A stretch of DNA of 47,183 bases from Verrucomicrobiales bacterium (GCA_016795505.1 JAEUHH010000049.1:1-47183), one strand, 5' to 3'. Numbered from the stretch's first letter, positions 33,875 through 42,885 are shown. Notes: generated by a model not told the origin, from the sequence alone. Numbers and translations: made by a program.

Positions 33875-36800
33875 TCACGGGGCGACCCAACTGGTCTTCT
33901 TGATCGACTTGATGACGAGGTGCGTCTCGCCGTGGGCGAATTTCCGGCGCTCCATCTCGAGGACCACGTCCACCGGCGGCAGGCCCCAGCCGGCGATCTC
34001 TTCGATCAGGGCGACGTGCGGGGAATCCTTCGGCAGAAAGACAAAAGTCTCGAAGCCGGGATAGGGCGGCTCGATCTTGTAGCAGTTCAGGTTCTCCAAT
34101 TCCCGGAACTGGGTGCGGTCCTTCCCCCAGTAGCTGTGGCGCTGCATGACGAGATAGAATGAGGCCGGTCCAGACTCACCCGAATCGCGGAATTCGGCGA
34201 ACAGCCGGTCCTTGCACTCCGCGTAGAGGCGCCAGTCCACCTTGTAGGCGTCGCCTTCCTTTCTCACCACCATGGGAAACTCCGTCTCGGCACCCTCGAA
34301 CGACACGTAGAAGGCATAGAAGGGATCGCCCCCGTCCGTGGGTGCTTCGTCCATGTCGAACCACTGGATCGTCGGAGCCGCGACCGGGCCGTCGGGGTGC
34401 TTCTTGTAGTGAGCCTCGATCTCGGCCTTCACCTGATCCGCACGATACACGTGAGTGAGGCGCTCCTGCCAAGTCTTGGCGGCGAGGAATTTCTCGATCG
34501 CGGTCCGCTGCTCAATGAGGCGGTTTTCCTCGCTGACCGGAGCCCCCGGCATGGCCGCGTCTGGCGCGGTTGGCTGGACGAGGGAGTCCACCGACAGCGC
34601 CTGCTCGGCCTGGCGCGCCATGGCCGTCTCGGGAGTGGTGGGCGCGGGGTTGGCCGGCGTACCTGCAGCAGGAGCCTCGGCCGGGGCCTTTCCGGTGGAG
34701 CCGATTTCGGTAAAGCCACCCTCCGACGTGAAGGGATCGGTCGATTCAGCGGCTCCCGTCGTGGCCATGTTTCCGACCCCCGGCAGGACGATCGTCTGAT
34801 TGTCCGGAGTGGTCGCCGTGGGCGAACCGACTGGTGCTTTAGGGGCCTGGGTCTGGACCGTCGGAGCCGGAGTACCCGAGCCCGCCGTCGGCGGTGTGAC
34901 GGTCGTGTCCGCTCCCTTGGTGGCTGCGGGAGCGACAGGGGCCGCCTTCCCGTTCGGATCAGCTTCGCCCTTGGAAAACACCGAGTCGCTCCAGGCCGGC
35001 GCGCCGTCGGGGCTGGCTTTGCTGTTGTCGGCGAGGATCACCGGCGATTTCGGCGCGGTCGAGGGTGTCTCCAGGACCACCGTGGCCTTGCCCGACGCGT
35101 CGGCAGCATCGTCTCCGCCAAACCAACCGGCCAGAGCCCCGATCACTGACACCAGCACCACACCACCGGCGGCGATGCCGCCGACGAGGACCGCCTTGCG
35201 CCGGCCTTCCGATGCGTCGCGCCAGTCGATGAAGCGGTCCACCAGGGTCTCCTTGCGCCGCATGACCTTGGTGTTGGGACGGGAAAGGATGTCATCCACC
35301 GAGACCATGTCGGACTCTTTCGGCAGAGCCTGATTCAGGGAGGGGGCGGCCTTCTCCGGGGCGGCGGGAGCACCCGACTCCGCCAGAGGTGTCTCCGACA
35401 CTTCCGCATCGGTCGCGTCGTCGCGAGTTTCCATCACAGCCGGCTTCGTTTCCCGCGGCAGCAGGCCGAGTCTCCGGGCCATGCCGTCGTCCTCGGGATC
35501 ATGGGCCACAGGCGCCGGCTCGGGGCGCTCGATGGCCGCGGGTTCCGCCGGGGCGACGGGATTCTCGGCGGGGGCGGCGGGCTCCGGCTGCTTGCGGGCC
35601 TCGGGATCGCGGTTGGCCAGCTTTTCGGCCAGCTTCGACGAGGTGAAATTGGGCAAAGCCAGATCACTGCCTGACAGATCCGGCTTGTCACCGGCGGCCA
35701 GGCGGTCCAGCCGCAGGGAGTTCAACCCCGGCGAGGGCTCCATGGGAGCGGCCATTTTCTCCGCCTCCACCGGCTCCTCGCTCTTCTGGCGCGGGCGAAT
35801 GTTCAGCTTCAGCGAAGGCAGACCGATCTCGTCGGCATCCGCCGGCTCGATCTGGCTCAGCGGAGCGGACAAAGGCGGCGGCGAGGCCGGTTCTGCTGCC
35901 GTCGCCGGAGCCGGGCTGCCAATCACCGGCTTCTTCAGGGACAGCGCGACGGCTTGGGCGCGGGCGGAAAACAACGATTTTGACTCGGATTCGGCTTCTT
36001 CCGCAACCGGAGCCGGCAACGCAGGCGCGGCTGCGGTCGTCAGGGGCGGCGGCACGGCAGACTCCTCCGCCGGGGCGGCGGGCGTCGTCGGCTCGGCGGC
36101 AGGCGGCACCATCGATTCGGGGGCGGCTGGCACTTTATCCTCAACTGCGACCGATCTGTCCGCATCGGGAGCCGGCTCTTCGGCTTTGTCTTCCACTGGA
36201 GCGGGCTCGAGCGGCTCGAAGGCGGGCTTCGGCTCGACAGGCACCGTGGAAACGGTCGCCTTCGCAGTGGTGTCGCCGATCGACGACGTTTGCGGCAGAT
36301 TGATCCGCAGGGCCGGAGGCGTGGCGCGGTCACCCGGACGCGGCGGCTCGCCCTCGCCAAACGTGCTCAGATCCAGCAACGGCGGCTGCGCAGCCGGCTC
36401 GGCCAGAGGCAGGGACAGGGATTCGGGTGCCTTCGACGCCTCAGCCGCCGCAGGAGCGGGAGCGGCCGGCGTGAAGCCTTCCGGGATCGGCGGCTTCCAG
36501 GGAATCGTCCGATTGCTCTCGCTGCCCAAAAAGCGCGGGCTTTGCAGGGCCGGAGCCACCGCGTCCGCCTCGGGGGCCTCTGCCGGAGCCTCATCGGCCG
36601 CGGCCGGGACACGCGCCACCGGGAGCCAGGGGCTGGCTTTGGCATCCGACGCTCCCACCGGCGGCGCCCACACGGGACCGGACATCAAAGGGCGCGGCGC
36701 AGGAGCCGGCATTTCATCGACCGGCGGCGGCGGGGGCGCCACTTCAGCCTCGACAGCCGACTTTACCCCGGTGATCACCGGAGCCTGGGCCTGAATCAGC

Positions 36801-38038
36801 GGATTTCCCTCCAGCGAACTCCATTTCGGAAAGGCGCCCGGCGCGGGTGGCAACGGCGCACCGGCCGACGACGCCTCGGGGCCTTTGGGAATGACCGCAT
36901 CCAGATCCGTGTCGAGATCCACCAACGGCGCGATCGTATCCGTCGCCTTGCGCAAGCCGAGCGAACCGAGTCGGGAGATTTCAAAGGAATCATCCTCGCC
37001 CACGAGCAGTTCCGACCCATCGGTGGCCGTTTTGTCCGAAACCGGGTCCGGCATCGGCGCAGTGTCAGTGGGAATCTCGGTCTCCGCTGCCGGTGCGACC
37101 GTTTCCTGCACCGGTTCCGGAGCCGGGGACATCGCCGTGTCGGACTTCCGGGCCGACCAACCCCAGCGGGGCAATTCGGCCTCCGCTGGCTCTTCCTCTG
37201 TTGGCGCGCCATAGCCCTGACCGAGCGACAAGGCCGCAGCGACACTTTCCGCCACCGGATTGACCGGCAGGGGCTCAGGTTCGGGAGTCACCGCAGGCGT
37301 CTCCGGGGCGGCTGGCACCACAGGCTGCAACGCAGCCGGCGGATCGGCAGATCTCTGGAGATTGATCGGCGCCTTGGCTTTGGGTTTCGGCCAGGAGTGT
37401 TCAAACGGCTGAATCATCGCCGGAGCGGGCGCCGGCTCGGGCTCGGGAGCAGGCGCCGGCACTTCAGCGACCGGCTCGGGAGCGGGCGCGGGTGCCAAAA
37501 CGGGCGCAGGAACCGGCAGCTCGGCTACGGGTTCCGTGGGCACGGCGGCGGAAACATCCGGGATCTCCCCGACCGCCGGAGCCACCATCGGCTCGGGCGC
37601 CGGAGCATAGGCCACCGTCTCAGCAGAGAAATCATCCTCCACCGTTCCATAAATGCTGGTCGCCCCCATCTCCGCCTCGCTCAGACCGGTCTCCAGCGAT
37701 TCCACCGGCTCATCCGTAAAGCGGGCCAGGGGAGAAACCACCGGCTGACGCCGACGCCGCAGAGACGACAAGCCCCCCTTTCTCCCATCAGCCACCGCAG
37801 TGGGCGCCGCCGGAGCCGAGGGCTCGCGATGATGCGTCGTCCCGCCCAGCCCCCGACCATTTCCGTCGCCGCGCAGCTCGCGGGTCGAGCGCATCTCTGC
37901 CACCGGCTTCGGAGCCACGATCGTCGCGCCGCATTTCGGGCAGGGCCCGGTGACGCCCGCCAGGCGCATCGGCACCTGCAGGTTCGCCGCACAGCTCGGA
38001 CAAATGAACGATATTTTTTCCTCAGTGATGGCCGACAT
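33875..38038 (-). CDS. Giant zinc-ribbon, Pro/Ala-rich, single-span membrane protein
   Basis: A 1387-residue protein. The N-terminus is a zinc ribbon (ISFICPSCAANLQVP, then CPKCGATI), common in PVC bacteria. About 850 residues of low-complexity Pro/Ala/Glu sequence follow, with scattered short motifs such as LPSLKLNIRPRQK. One transmembrane helix lies near 948-975 (KAVLVGGIAAGGVVLVSVIG). After a second Pro/Ala/Thr-rich linker, a folded domain of about 200 residues ends the protein (EKFLAAKTWQERLTHVYRAD, WFDMDEAPTDGGDPFYAFYV). Topology predicts a cytoplasmic ribbon and a periplasmic C-terminal domain. ATG 38038 places the ribbon at the usual distance. It may span or sense the envelope; the function is unknown. 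Confidence 0.82.
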   Translation of the reverse strand: MSAITEEKISFICPSCAANLQVPMRLAGVTGPCPKCGATIVAPKPVAEMRSTRELRGDGNGRGLGGTTHHREPSAPAAPTAVADGRKGGLSSLRRRRQPVVSPLARFTDEPVESLETGLSEAEMGATSIYGTVEDDFSAETVAYAPAPEPMVAPAVGEIPDVSAAVPTEPVAELPVPAPVLAPAPAPEPVAEVPAPAPEPEPAPAPAMIQPFEHSWPKPKAKAPINLQRSADPPAALQPVVPAAPETPAVTPEPEPLPVNPVAESVAAALSLGQGYGAPTEEEPAEAELPRWGWSARKSDTAMSPAPEPVQETVAPAAETEIPTDTAPMPDPVSDKTATDGSELLVGEDDSFEISRLGSLGLRKATDTIAPLVDLDTDLDAVIPKGPEASSAGAPLPPAPGAFPKWSSLEGNPLIQAQAPVITGVKSAVEAEVAPPPPPVDEMPAPAPRPLMSGPVWAPPVGASDAKASPWLPVARVPAAADEAPAEAPEADAVAPALQSPRFLGSESNRTIPWKPPIPEGFTPAAPAPAAAEASKAPESLSLPLAEPAAQPPLLDLSTFGEGEPPRPGDRATPPALRINLPQTSSIGDTTAKATVSTVPVEPKPAFEPLEPAPVEDKAEEPAPDADRSVAVEDKVPAAPESMVPPAAEPTTPAAPAEESAVPPPLTTAAAPALPAPVAEEAESESKSLFSARAQAVALSLKKPVIGSPAPATAAEPASPPPLSAPLSQIEPADADEIGLPSLKLNIRPRQKSEEPVEAEKMAAPMEPSPGLNSLRLDRLAAGDKPDLSGSDLALPNFTSSKLAEKLANRDPEARKQPEPAAPAENPVAPAEPAAIERPEPAPVAHDPEDDGMARRLGLLPRETKPAVMETRDDATDAEVSETPLAESGAPAAPEKAAPSLNQALPKESDMVSVDDILSRPNTKVMRRKETLVDRFIDWRDASEGRRKAVLVGGIAAGGVVLVSVIGALAGWFGGDDAADASGKATVVLETPSTAPKSPVILADNSKASPDGAPAWSDSVFSKGEADPNGKAAPVAPAATKGADTTVTPPTAGSGTPAPTVQTQAPKAPVGSPTATTPDNQTIVLPGVGNMATTGAAESTDPFTSEGGFTEIGSTGKAPAEAPAAGTPANPAPTTPETAMARQAEQALSVDSLVQPTAPDAAMPGAPVSEENRLIEQRTAIEKFLAAKTWQERLTHVYRADQVKAEIEAHYKKHPDGPVAAPTIQWFDMDEAPTDGGDPFYAFYVSFEGAETEFPMVVRKEGDAYKVDWRLYAECKDRLFAEFRDSGESGPASFYLVMQRHSYWGKDRTQFRELENLNCYKIEPPYPGFETFVFLPKDSPHVALIEEIAGWGLPPVDVVLEMERRKFAHGETHLVIKSIKKTSWVAP

Positions 38039-38395
38039 CGTTTCGGTGGCTGGGTTGAAAAACGGCAAAATGCTGCCGATGACGCTACTATCGCCGATAA
38101 TTTAAAATTAATCAGCAGAAATTTCTAATTTTAGCGAAATAATTTTGAGAAATTTGTGAGAAAGCTCCATAAACTTTAGCATTTCTTTTCTCAAACGCAA
38201 GACTTGGGCCGGTCTCGGTCCGATTCCCCTGCCCTCTCCGGCCGGTCGCGACAGCTCTTTTTGATAACGATCAACCCATCCATCTGTTAGACTCCGGGCC
38301 GTCGCTTTCCCAGAATCCATCCCCATCCCCACTTTCCGCGCAACCTCCGACGCCCCGAGCCGTTTCCTCTGCCTCCCCAAGAGCCTCATCCACTC
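38039..38395. promoter_or_regulatory. Divergent promoter region
   Basis: 357 bp between two divergent genes. The part 38090-38200 is strikingly AT-rich for this genome (runs such as TTTAAAATTAAT and GAAATAATTTTGAG) and is the likely site of promoters for the zinc-ribbon gene and possibly the esterase gene. No precise -35/-10 pair is claimed. Confidence 0.4.
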
Positions 38396-39985
38396 ATGCA
38401 CTCCCGCTCCCTACCCCGCCTGATTCCCGTCCTCGCCGCTGCACTGGCCCTGCCGCTCGCCGCCCGGGCGGAATTCCTCCTCCATCCCCTGTTCACCGAC
38501 CACGCCGTGCTCCAGCAGGAACTCCCGCTGCCCGTGTGGGGCTGGGGCGACCAGAACGCCAAAGTCACCGTCGAGTTCGCCGGCCAGAAAAAAGAGACCG
38601 TCGTCGAGGAAGGCGGCGCCTGGCTCGTCCTGCTCGATCCCCTGCCCGCCAGCGCCCAGCCCGCCGTGCTGAAAGCCACCAGCGGCGACCGGACCCTCAC
38701 CGTCTCCGACATCCTCGTCGGCGAAGTCTGGCTCTGCTCCGGCCAGTCGAACATGGCCATGGCCGTGAACCGCTCCCTCGACGCCGATGCGAAAGCCGCC
38801 AGCGATGCCGCCGCCCAGGGAAAACTGGGCCATCTCCGCCTCTTCAAAGTCCCGGTCGCCGGAGCGGACGACCGATCAGACACGGTCTCATCGGAGTGGC
38901 AACCCTGTTCCATCGACAGCGTGCCCACCTTTTCCGCCACCGCCTTTTACTTCGGCCAGGCCCTCCAGGCCGCCCGCGGCGTCCCCGTCGGCCTGATCCA
39001 GAGCGCCAATGGCGGCACCAACGCCTACTCGTGGATCAATACCGACACCTTCCAGAATGACCCCGTCGCCGCCCCCGCCCGCACCGTCTGGGAGCAGGCC
39101 GTGTCCACTTTCCCCCAAGCCACCGAGCGCTATGAGAAAGCCCGCGCCGCCTGGGTAGAAAAAGTCAAAGCCGCCCGCGCCGCCGGCCAGCCCGCCCCCG
39201 CCGGACGCGCCCCGCAGCCGCCCCTCGGTCCCGGCCATGCCAAACGGCCCGCCGGCCATTACAACGCCATGATCGCCCCGCTCCAGCCCTACGCCATCCG
39301 CGGCGCCATCTGGTATCAGGGCGAGGCGAATTCCCGCGCCCCCTTCGCCCCGCAGTATCGCGACCTCATGCTCGCCCTCGTCGAGGACTGGCGAGCCGAC
39401 TGGGCCGCCGCCCTGCCCGAGGCGCCCCGGCGCGATTTTCCCTTCTACCTCGTCCAACTCCCCAACTACGCCGCCGGCCATCCCCAGGGCTGGCCCCTCA
39501 TCCGCGAGCAGATGCTGCGTTTCTGGCAGGACGGTCGCCAGACCGGCATGGTCGTCGCCATCGATGTCGGCGATGCCCGGGACATCCACCCGAAAAACAA
39601 AAAGCCCGTCGGTGAGCGGCTCGCCCGCTTCGCCCGCGCCCAAGCCTACGGCGAGGATCTCGTCGCCAGCGGCCCGATCTACGCATCCCACACCATCGAC
39701 GGAGCCAAAGCCATCGTGAAGTTCACCCACACCGGCGGCGGACTCGTCTCCACCGACCGGCAGCCGCTCCGCCACTTCCAGATCGCCGCGTCCGACGGCG
39801 CTTTCGTCGATGCCACCGCCGAGATCGTCGGCGACACCCTCGTCGTCAGCGCCCCCGGCGTTACCGAGCCCCGCGCCGTGCGCTACGCCTGGTCGAACAA
39901 TCCCGAGTCCATCAATTTCGCCAACGCCGCCGGCCTGCCCGCCAGCCCCTTCCGCACCGATGACTGGGCGATCGCGGTGGAGTGA
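38396..39985 (+). CDS. Sialate O-acetylesterase-like SGNH hydrolase
   Basis: A 529-residue exported esterase. Residues 1-25 are a signal peptide (LAAALALPLAARA). The N-terminal beta domain begins FLLHPLFTDHAVLQQ, typical of the family. The nucleophile motif is GQSNM (Ser near residue 118). A conserved WYQGEANSR block lies near 303, and a C-terminal His is in the catalytic position region DARDIHPKNKKPVG (about 394-405). It would remove O-acetyl groups from sialic acids or from plant or microbial polysaccharides. Residues 160-173 (DDRSDTVSSEWQPC) are encoded by a copy of the 22-bp repeat (38874-38914), a segment that varies in length among relatives. Confidence 0.9.
   Translation: MHSRSLPRLIPVLAAALALPLAARAEFLLHPLFTDHAVLQQELPLPVWGWGDQNAKVTVEFAGQKKETVVEEGGAWLVLLDPLPASAQPAVLKATSGDRTLTVSDILVGEVWLCSGQSNMAMAVNRSLDADAKAASDAAAQGKLGHLRLFKVPVAGADDRSDTVSSEWQPCSIDSVPTFSATAFYFGQALQAARGVPVGLIQSANGGTNAYSWINTDTFQNDPVAAPARTVWEQAVSTFPQATERYEKARAAWVEKVKAARAAGQPAPAGRAPQPPLGPGHAKRPAGHYNAMIAPLQPYAIRGAIWYQGEANSRAPFAPQYRDLMLALVEDWRADWAAALPEAPRRDFPFYLVQLPNYAAGHPQGWPLIREQMLRFWQDGRQTGMVVAIDVGDARDIHPKNKKPVGERLARFARAQAYGEDLVASGPIYASHTIDGAKAIVKFTHTGGGLVSTDRQPLRHFQIAASDGAFVDATAEIVGDTLVVSAPGVTEPRAVRYAWSNNPESINFANAAGLPASPFRTDDWAIAVE
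38874..38914 (+). repeat. 22-bp-period palindromic repeat, locus 4, inside a coding sequence
   Basis: Units at 38874 (GATCAGACACGGTCTCATC) and 38896 (GTGGCAACCCTGTTCCATC), spaced by GGA as elsewhere. The element is translated as part of the sialate O-acetylesterase without breaking the frame. The second unit is the most diverged in the window. Confidence 0.7.
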
Positions 39986-40065
39986 AAGGTCGAGCGCCCC
40001 ATTTCCCACGATCCCCCGAAAATCCGCCTTTGCGTTCCGCGCGAAGCCGTCCCTCATTCCCGGCC

Positions 40066-40803
40066 GTGCGGATCGCCCTGTTCATACCCTGTTTCGTCGA
40101 CCATTACTTCCCCCAGGCCGGGATCGCCATCACCCGCGTGCTTGAGCGCCTCGGCCACACCGTCGACTACCCCGAGGGACAGACCTGCTGCGGCCAGCCC
40201 GCCTTCAATGCCGGCTACTGGGACGAGGCCCGCCCCCTCGCCCTGCGCACCCTCGACCTCTTCGCCACCGCCGACGCCGTCGTCTCCGCTTCCGGCAGTT
40301 GCGGCGCCATGATGAAAGTCTTCACCCCCGAACTCCTCAAAGACACCAGCCGTGCCGCCGACGCCCGTGCCCTCGCCGGCAAAGTCTGGGAGTTTTCCGA
40401 CTTCCTCGTCAACCGGCTCGGCGTCACCGATGTGGGCGCCACCTTCCCCCACCGCGTCACCTTTCACGACGGCTGCCACGGCCTCCGCGAGCTCGGCATC
40501 AAGAGCCAGCCCCGCCGCCTCCTCGAAAAAGTCAGCGGACTCGAACTCATCGAAATGCCCGAGGCCGAAAGCTGCTGCGGATTCGGCGGCACCTTCTCCG
40601 TCAAATTTTCCCACATCTCCGAGGCCATGGCCGAGGTCAAATGCCACTCCGCCCTCGCCACCGAAGCCGAATACATCATCTCCAACGACTCCAGTTGCCT
40701 CATGCAGATCCAAGGCTGGTTGGAGAAAAACCACCCCGCCCCGCGTCCCAAGACACTCCACCTCGCCGAGGTGTTGGCCAACGCTCTGGAGAGTGGAAGG
40801 TAA
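40066..40803 (+). CDS. lutA: LutA/LldE-like iron-sulphur (CCG-domain) protein
   Basis: A 245-residue protein with two cysteine-rich CCG domains: QTCCGQPAFN near 40 and ESCCGFGGTFSVKF near 173, together with HDGCHGLRELG near 137. LutA/LldE is one of three proteins of the LutABC lactate oxidation complex. Related domains occur in heterodisulfide reductase and glycolate oxidase subunits. The LutB and LutC partners are not in the window. The open frame begins at 39982, but the family starts with the VRIALFIPCFVDHYFP segment, so GTG 40066 is chosen. This start lies 80 bases after the esterase stop. Its stop is directly followed by a heptamer repeat. Confidence 0.85.
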   Translation: MRIALFIPCFVDHYFPQAGIAITRVLERLGHTVDYPEGQTCCGQPAFNAGYWDEARPLALRTLDLFATADAVVSASGSCGAMMKVFTPELLKDTSRAADARALAGKVWEFSDFLVNRLGVTDVGATFPHRVTFHDGCHGLRELGIKSQPRRLLEKVSGLELIEMPEAESCCGFGGTFSVKFSHISEAMAEVKCHSALATEAEYIISNDSSCLMQIQGWLEKNHPAPRPKTLHLAEVLANALESGR

Positions 40804-40960
40804 AAAGTAAAAAGTGAAAAGTGAAAAGTAAAAAGTAATATATAAAAACCCACGCCACACACCGCCCAGACCCAACTCAAAAATACTCTTATCCCTTCAC
40901 TTTTTATCACTACCCTCTTACTCTTCACTTCTTACTTTTCACTTTTCACTTTTTACCCCT
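40801..40960. repeat. Heptamer repeats as facing arms (GTAAAAA / TTTTTAC)
   Basis: The left arm (40801-40838) consists of GTAAAAA and GTGAAAA heptamers, beginning inside the TAA of the lutA-like gene. The right arm (about 40925-40960) is nearly its exact reverse complement (ACTTTTC, ACTTTTT units). The arms could form a long stem of some 26 pairs with a loop of about 90 bases. The right arm ends 14 bases before the GTG start of the methyltransferase gene. Confidence 0.88.
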
Positions 40961-40973
40961 CACTCCCCCCAAA

Positions 40974-41846
40974 GTGCCCCGCATCGTCCTCCGCCACTGC
41001 CCCGCCTGTTACACCGACAACACGGCGGCCAAACGCCTGCCGCTCGGCCCCAAGAAATGGCCCCTCAAGACCTGTGGCGCCTGCGGCTTCACCTACCTTG
41101 AGCGCGCCGCGCCCTACGTCGAGATGGAGGAGACCTTCGCCTGGGAAAAGACGTCCCAGCAGGAGACCGCCCGCCGCGTCGCCGCCGAGCCCACCGTCAG
41201 CCGCGTCAGTGACGCCCTCAAGACCTTCCGCGCCCGCACCCTGCGCCGCGACAAGCTCACCGAGCTGACCAACCGCCACGTCCGCGGCGACGGCACCGTC
41301 GTCGATATTGGTTGCGCCCACGGCCGCTTCCTCAAGACCCTCGCCGGCCGCTTTCCCCTCGCCGGCGTCGAGATCTCCCGCGCCCTCGCCGCCAAAGCCG
41401 CCAAGAATCTCCCCGGCGCCACCATCATCCAGGCCGATGCCGTCTCCGGCCTCGGCCAGTTGCCCCCCGACTCCGCCGCCGCCGTCATCATGAGCGCCTT
41501 TCTCGAGCACGAGATCGAGCCCCGCCTGCTCCTCGCGGCCACCCTCCGCGCCCTGCGCCCCGGCGGCGTCGCCATCGTCAAAGTGCCCAATTTCGGATCC
41601 CTCAACCGCCGCTTCCGCAAAAAGAAATGGTGCGGCTTTCGTTTCCCCGATCACGTCAACTACTTCACCCCCCGCACCATCGTCGCCATGGCCCGCACCA
41701 GCGGCTTTGAGATCCGCGAATTCCGCCTCCGCGACCATCCCCCCATCAGTGACAATCTCTGGATCGTCCTCGCCAAACCCACTCACCCGCTCCCCGTCAC
41801 CACCACCCCGCAACCCTGTAGCCAAGACCTCCCCCCCGACCCCTAA
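40974..41846 (+). CDS. SAM-dependent methyltransferase with N-terminal zinc-ribbon-like segment
   Basis: A 290-residue class I methyltransferase. The first 45 residues contain two CxxC pairs (CPAC, residues 9-12, and CGAC, near 34-37), a zinc-binding knuckle seen in several Methyltransf_23-type proteins of cell-surface pathways. SAM motif I is VVDIGCAHGRFLKTLAG near 108. A conserved LRPGGVAIVKVPN block follows near 198, and a late NYFTPRTIVAMARTSGF segment near 228. Substrate unknown; these proteins often methylate sugars or O-antigen ends. The start is GTG 40974, between heptamer repeat arrays. Confidence 0.85.
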   Translation: MPRIVLRHCPACYTDNTAAKRLPLGPKKWPLKTCGACGFTYLERAAPYVEMEETFAWEKTSQQETARRVAAEPTVSRVSDALKTFRARTLRRDKLTELTNRHVRGDGTVVDIGCAHGRFLKTLAGRFPLAGVEISRALAAKAAKNLPGATIIQADAVSGLGQLPPDSAAAVIMSAFLEHEIEPRLLLAATLRALRPGGVAIVKVPNFGSLNRRFRKKKWCGFRFPDHVNYFTPRTIVAMARTSGFEIREFRLRDHPPISDNLWIVLAKPTHPLPVTTTPQPCSQDLPPDP

Positions 41847-41850
41847 AACA

Positions 41851-41957
41851 AATATCACATATCACATATCACATATCTCGTATCTCAGACCTTATATCCA
41901 ACATCCAACATCCAACATCCAAGATCCAACATCCAAGATCCAACATCCAAGCCCCCC
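41851..41957 (+). repeat. Heptamer tandem repeats (ATATCAC then CCAACAT), locus 5
   Basis: Three or four ATATCAC units are followed, after a short spacer, by about eight CCAACAT or CCAAGAT units, again with 7-bp period. The array runs up to the ATG (41958) of the thioredoxin-like gene with only six C residues between. Confidence 0.9.
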
Positions 41958-42413
41958 ATGCTCTTCCCCCGCCTTTCCCTCCTCCTCCTCGCTCTGGCAT
42001 TCGCCCTCGCCGCGACGCCTGCCGGCGCCCAGTTGCCGGCCAGCGCGCCCACCTTTGCCGCCGCCCAGGCCCGCGCCAAGGCCGATGACCGGCTGCTCTT
42101 TGTCCTGTTCAAGTCGGCCGACTGCAAACAGTGCCGCAAGTTCCAGAAAGACGTCCTCGATGCCGAGACCTTCCAGACCTTTGCCCGCGACCACCTGTCG
42201 CTCATGATCTACGACGTCGACGCCTACGCCGCCCTGCCCGAGTCCGAGCGCGCCCTCGCCCTCTCGCTGGAGGAGAAATACGGCGTCGAGCAGATGCCCG
42301 CCATCGTCGTCTACGCCCCCGACGGCCAGACCGAACTCCTCCGCACCCAGGGCTACCGTGGCACCCCCGCGCCGACCATCGTCGCCCAACTGAAAGCCAA
42401 GCTCCCCCGCTGA
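41958..42413 (+). CDS. Secreted thioredoxin-like protein
   Basis: A 151-residue exported protein with a signal peptide (residues 1-24, LLLLALAFALAATPAGAQ). A thioredoxin fold follows with CxxC motif ADCKQCRKF (near 52-60) and the cis-proline QMPAIVVYAPDG (near 113-124). It resembles DsbD-gamma or thioredoxin_7 type periplasmic reductases or isomerases. No partner gene (DsbD/CcdA) is visible. The upstream gap is filled by the heptamer repeat; the start is ATG 41958. Confidence 0.88.
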   Translation: MLFPRLSLLLLALAFALAATPAGAQLPASAPTFAAAQARAKADDRLLFVLFKSADCKQCRKFQKDVLDAETFQTFARDHLSLMIYDVDAYAALPESERALALSLEEKYGVEQMPAIVVYAPDGQTELLRTQGYRGTPAPTIVAQLKAKLPR

Positions 42414-42599
42414 CCATTTCCGGGCCTACGGAAGTCGTTTCCGTGAGATTCCTCTCGCCGGTAGCGGGTCCTGAAGCAGGCCAAAATCATTCCAGAACGC
42501 TCCGGAGAGCCACTTTGTCACAGACACGTCACACCAGACCGAAACGGGGCCACGTTGGCTTCAATTGGCCGAAATGTGTCATTTTGTCGCAATGACACC

Positions 42600-42885
42600 G
42601 CTTTTCCGGTGCCCTTCACCGCTTTCCAAGTGCCCTTCACCGCTTTCCAAGTGCCCTTCACCACTTTTCCGGGGCGCTTCACCACTTTCCAGGTACCCGG
42701 CACCACTTTTCCGGGGCGCTTCACCGCTTTCCAGGTGCCCGGCACCGCTTTCCAAGTGCCCGGCACCGCTTTTCAAGTGCCCGGCACCGTGCCGGGCACT
42801 TGAAAAGTGCTGCCGGGCGTCTCGAAAGCGGTGCCGGGCGTCTCGAAAGTGCTGCCGGGCGTCTCGAAAGCGGTGCCGGGCCGCC
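42600..42885. repeat. 21-bp tandem array with inverted second half
   Basis: The left half (to about 42790) repeats a unit of 21 bp (CACCGCTTTCCAAGTGCCC and variants CACCACTTTTCCGGGGCGC) about nine times. Near 42790 (CGGCACCGTGCCGGG) the array turns, and the right half repeats a similar unit in inverse orientation about four times. Both strands are open in at least one frame and would encode heptapeptides such as PGTAFQV or PGTWKAV, but a gene is not supported. Confidence 0.9.

Noticed and set aside
42555-42803. Open frame of 82 residues made of heptapeptide repeats
   Set aside because: Any 21-bp array is open in several frames on both strands; there is no ribosome site and no non-repeat sequence to support a protein.
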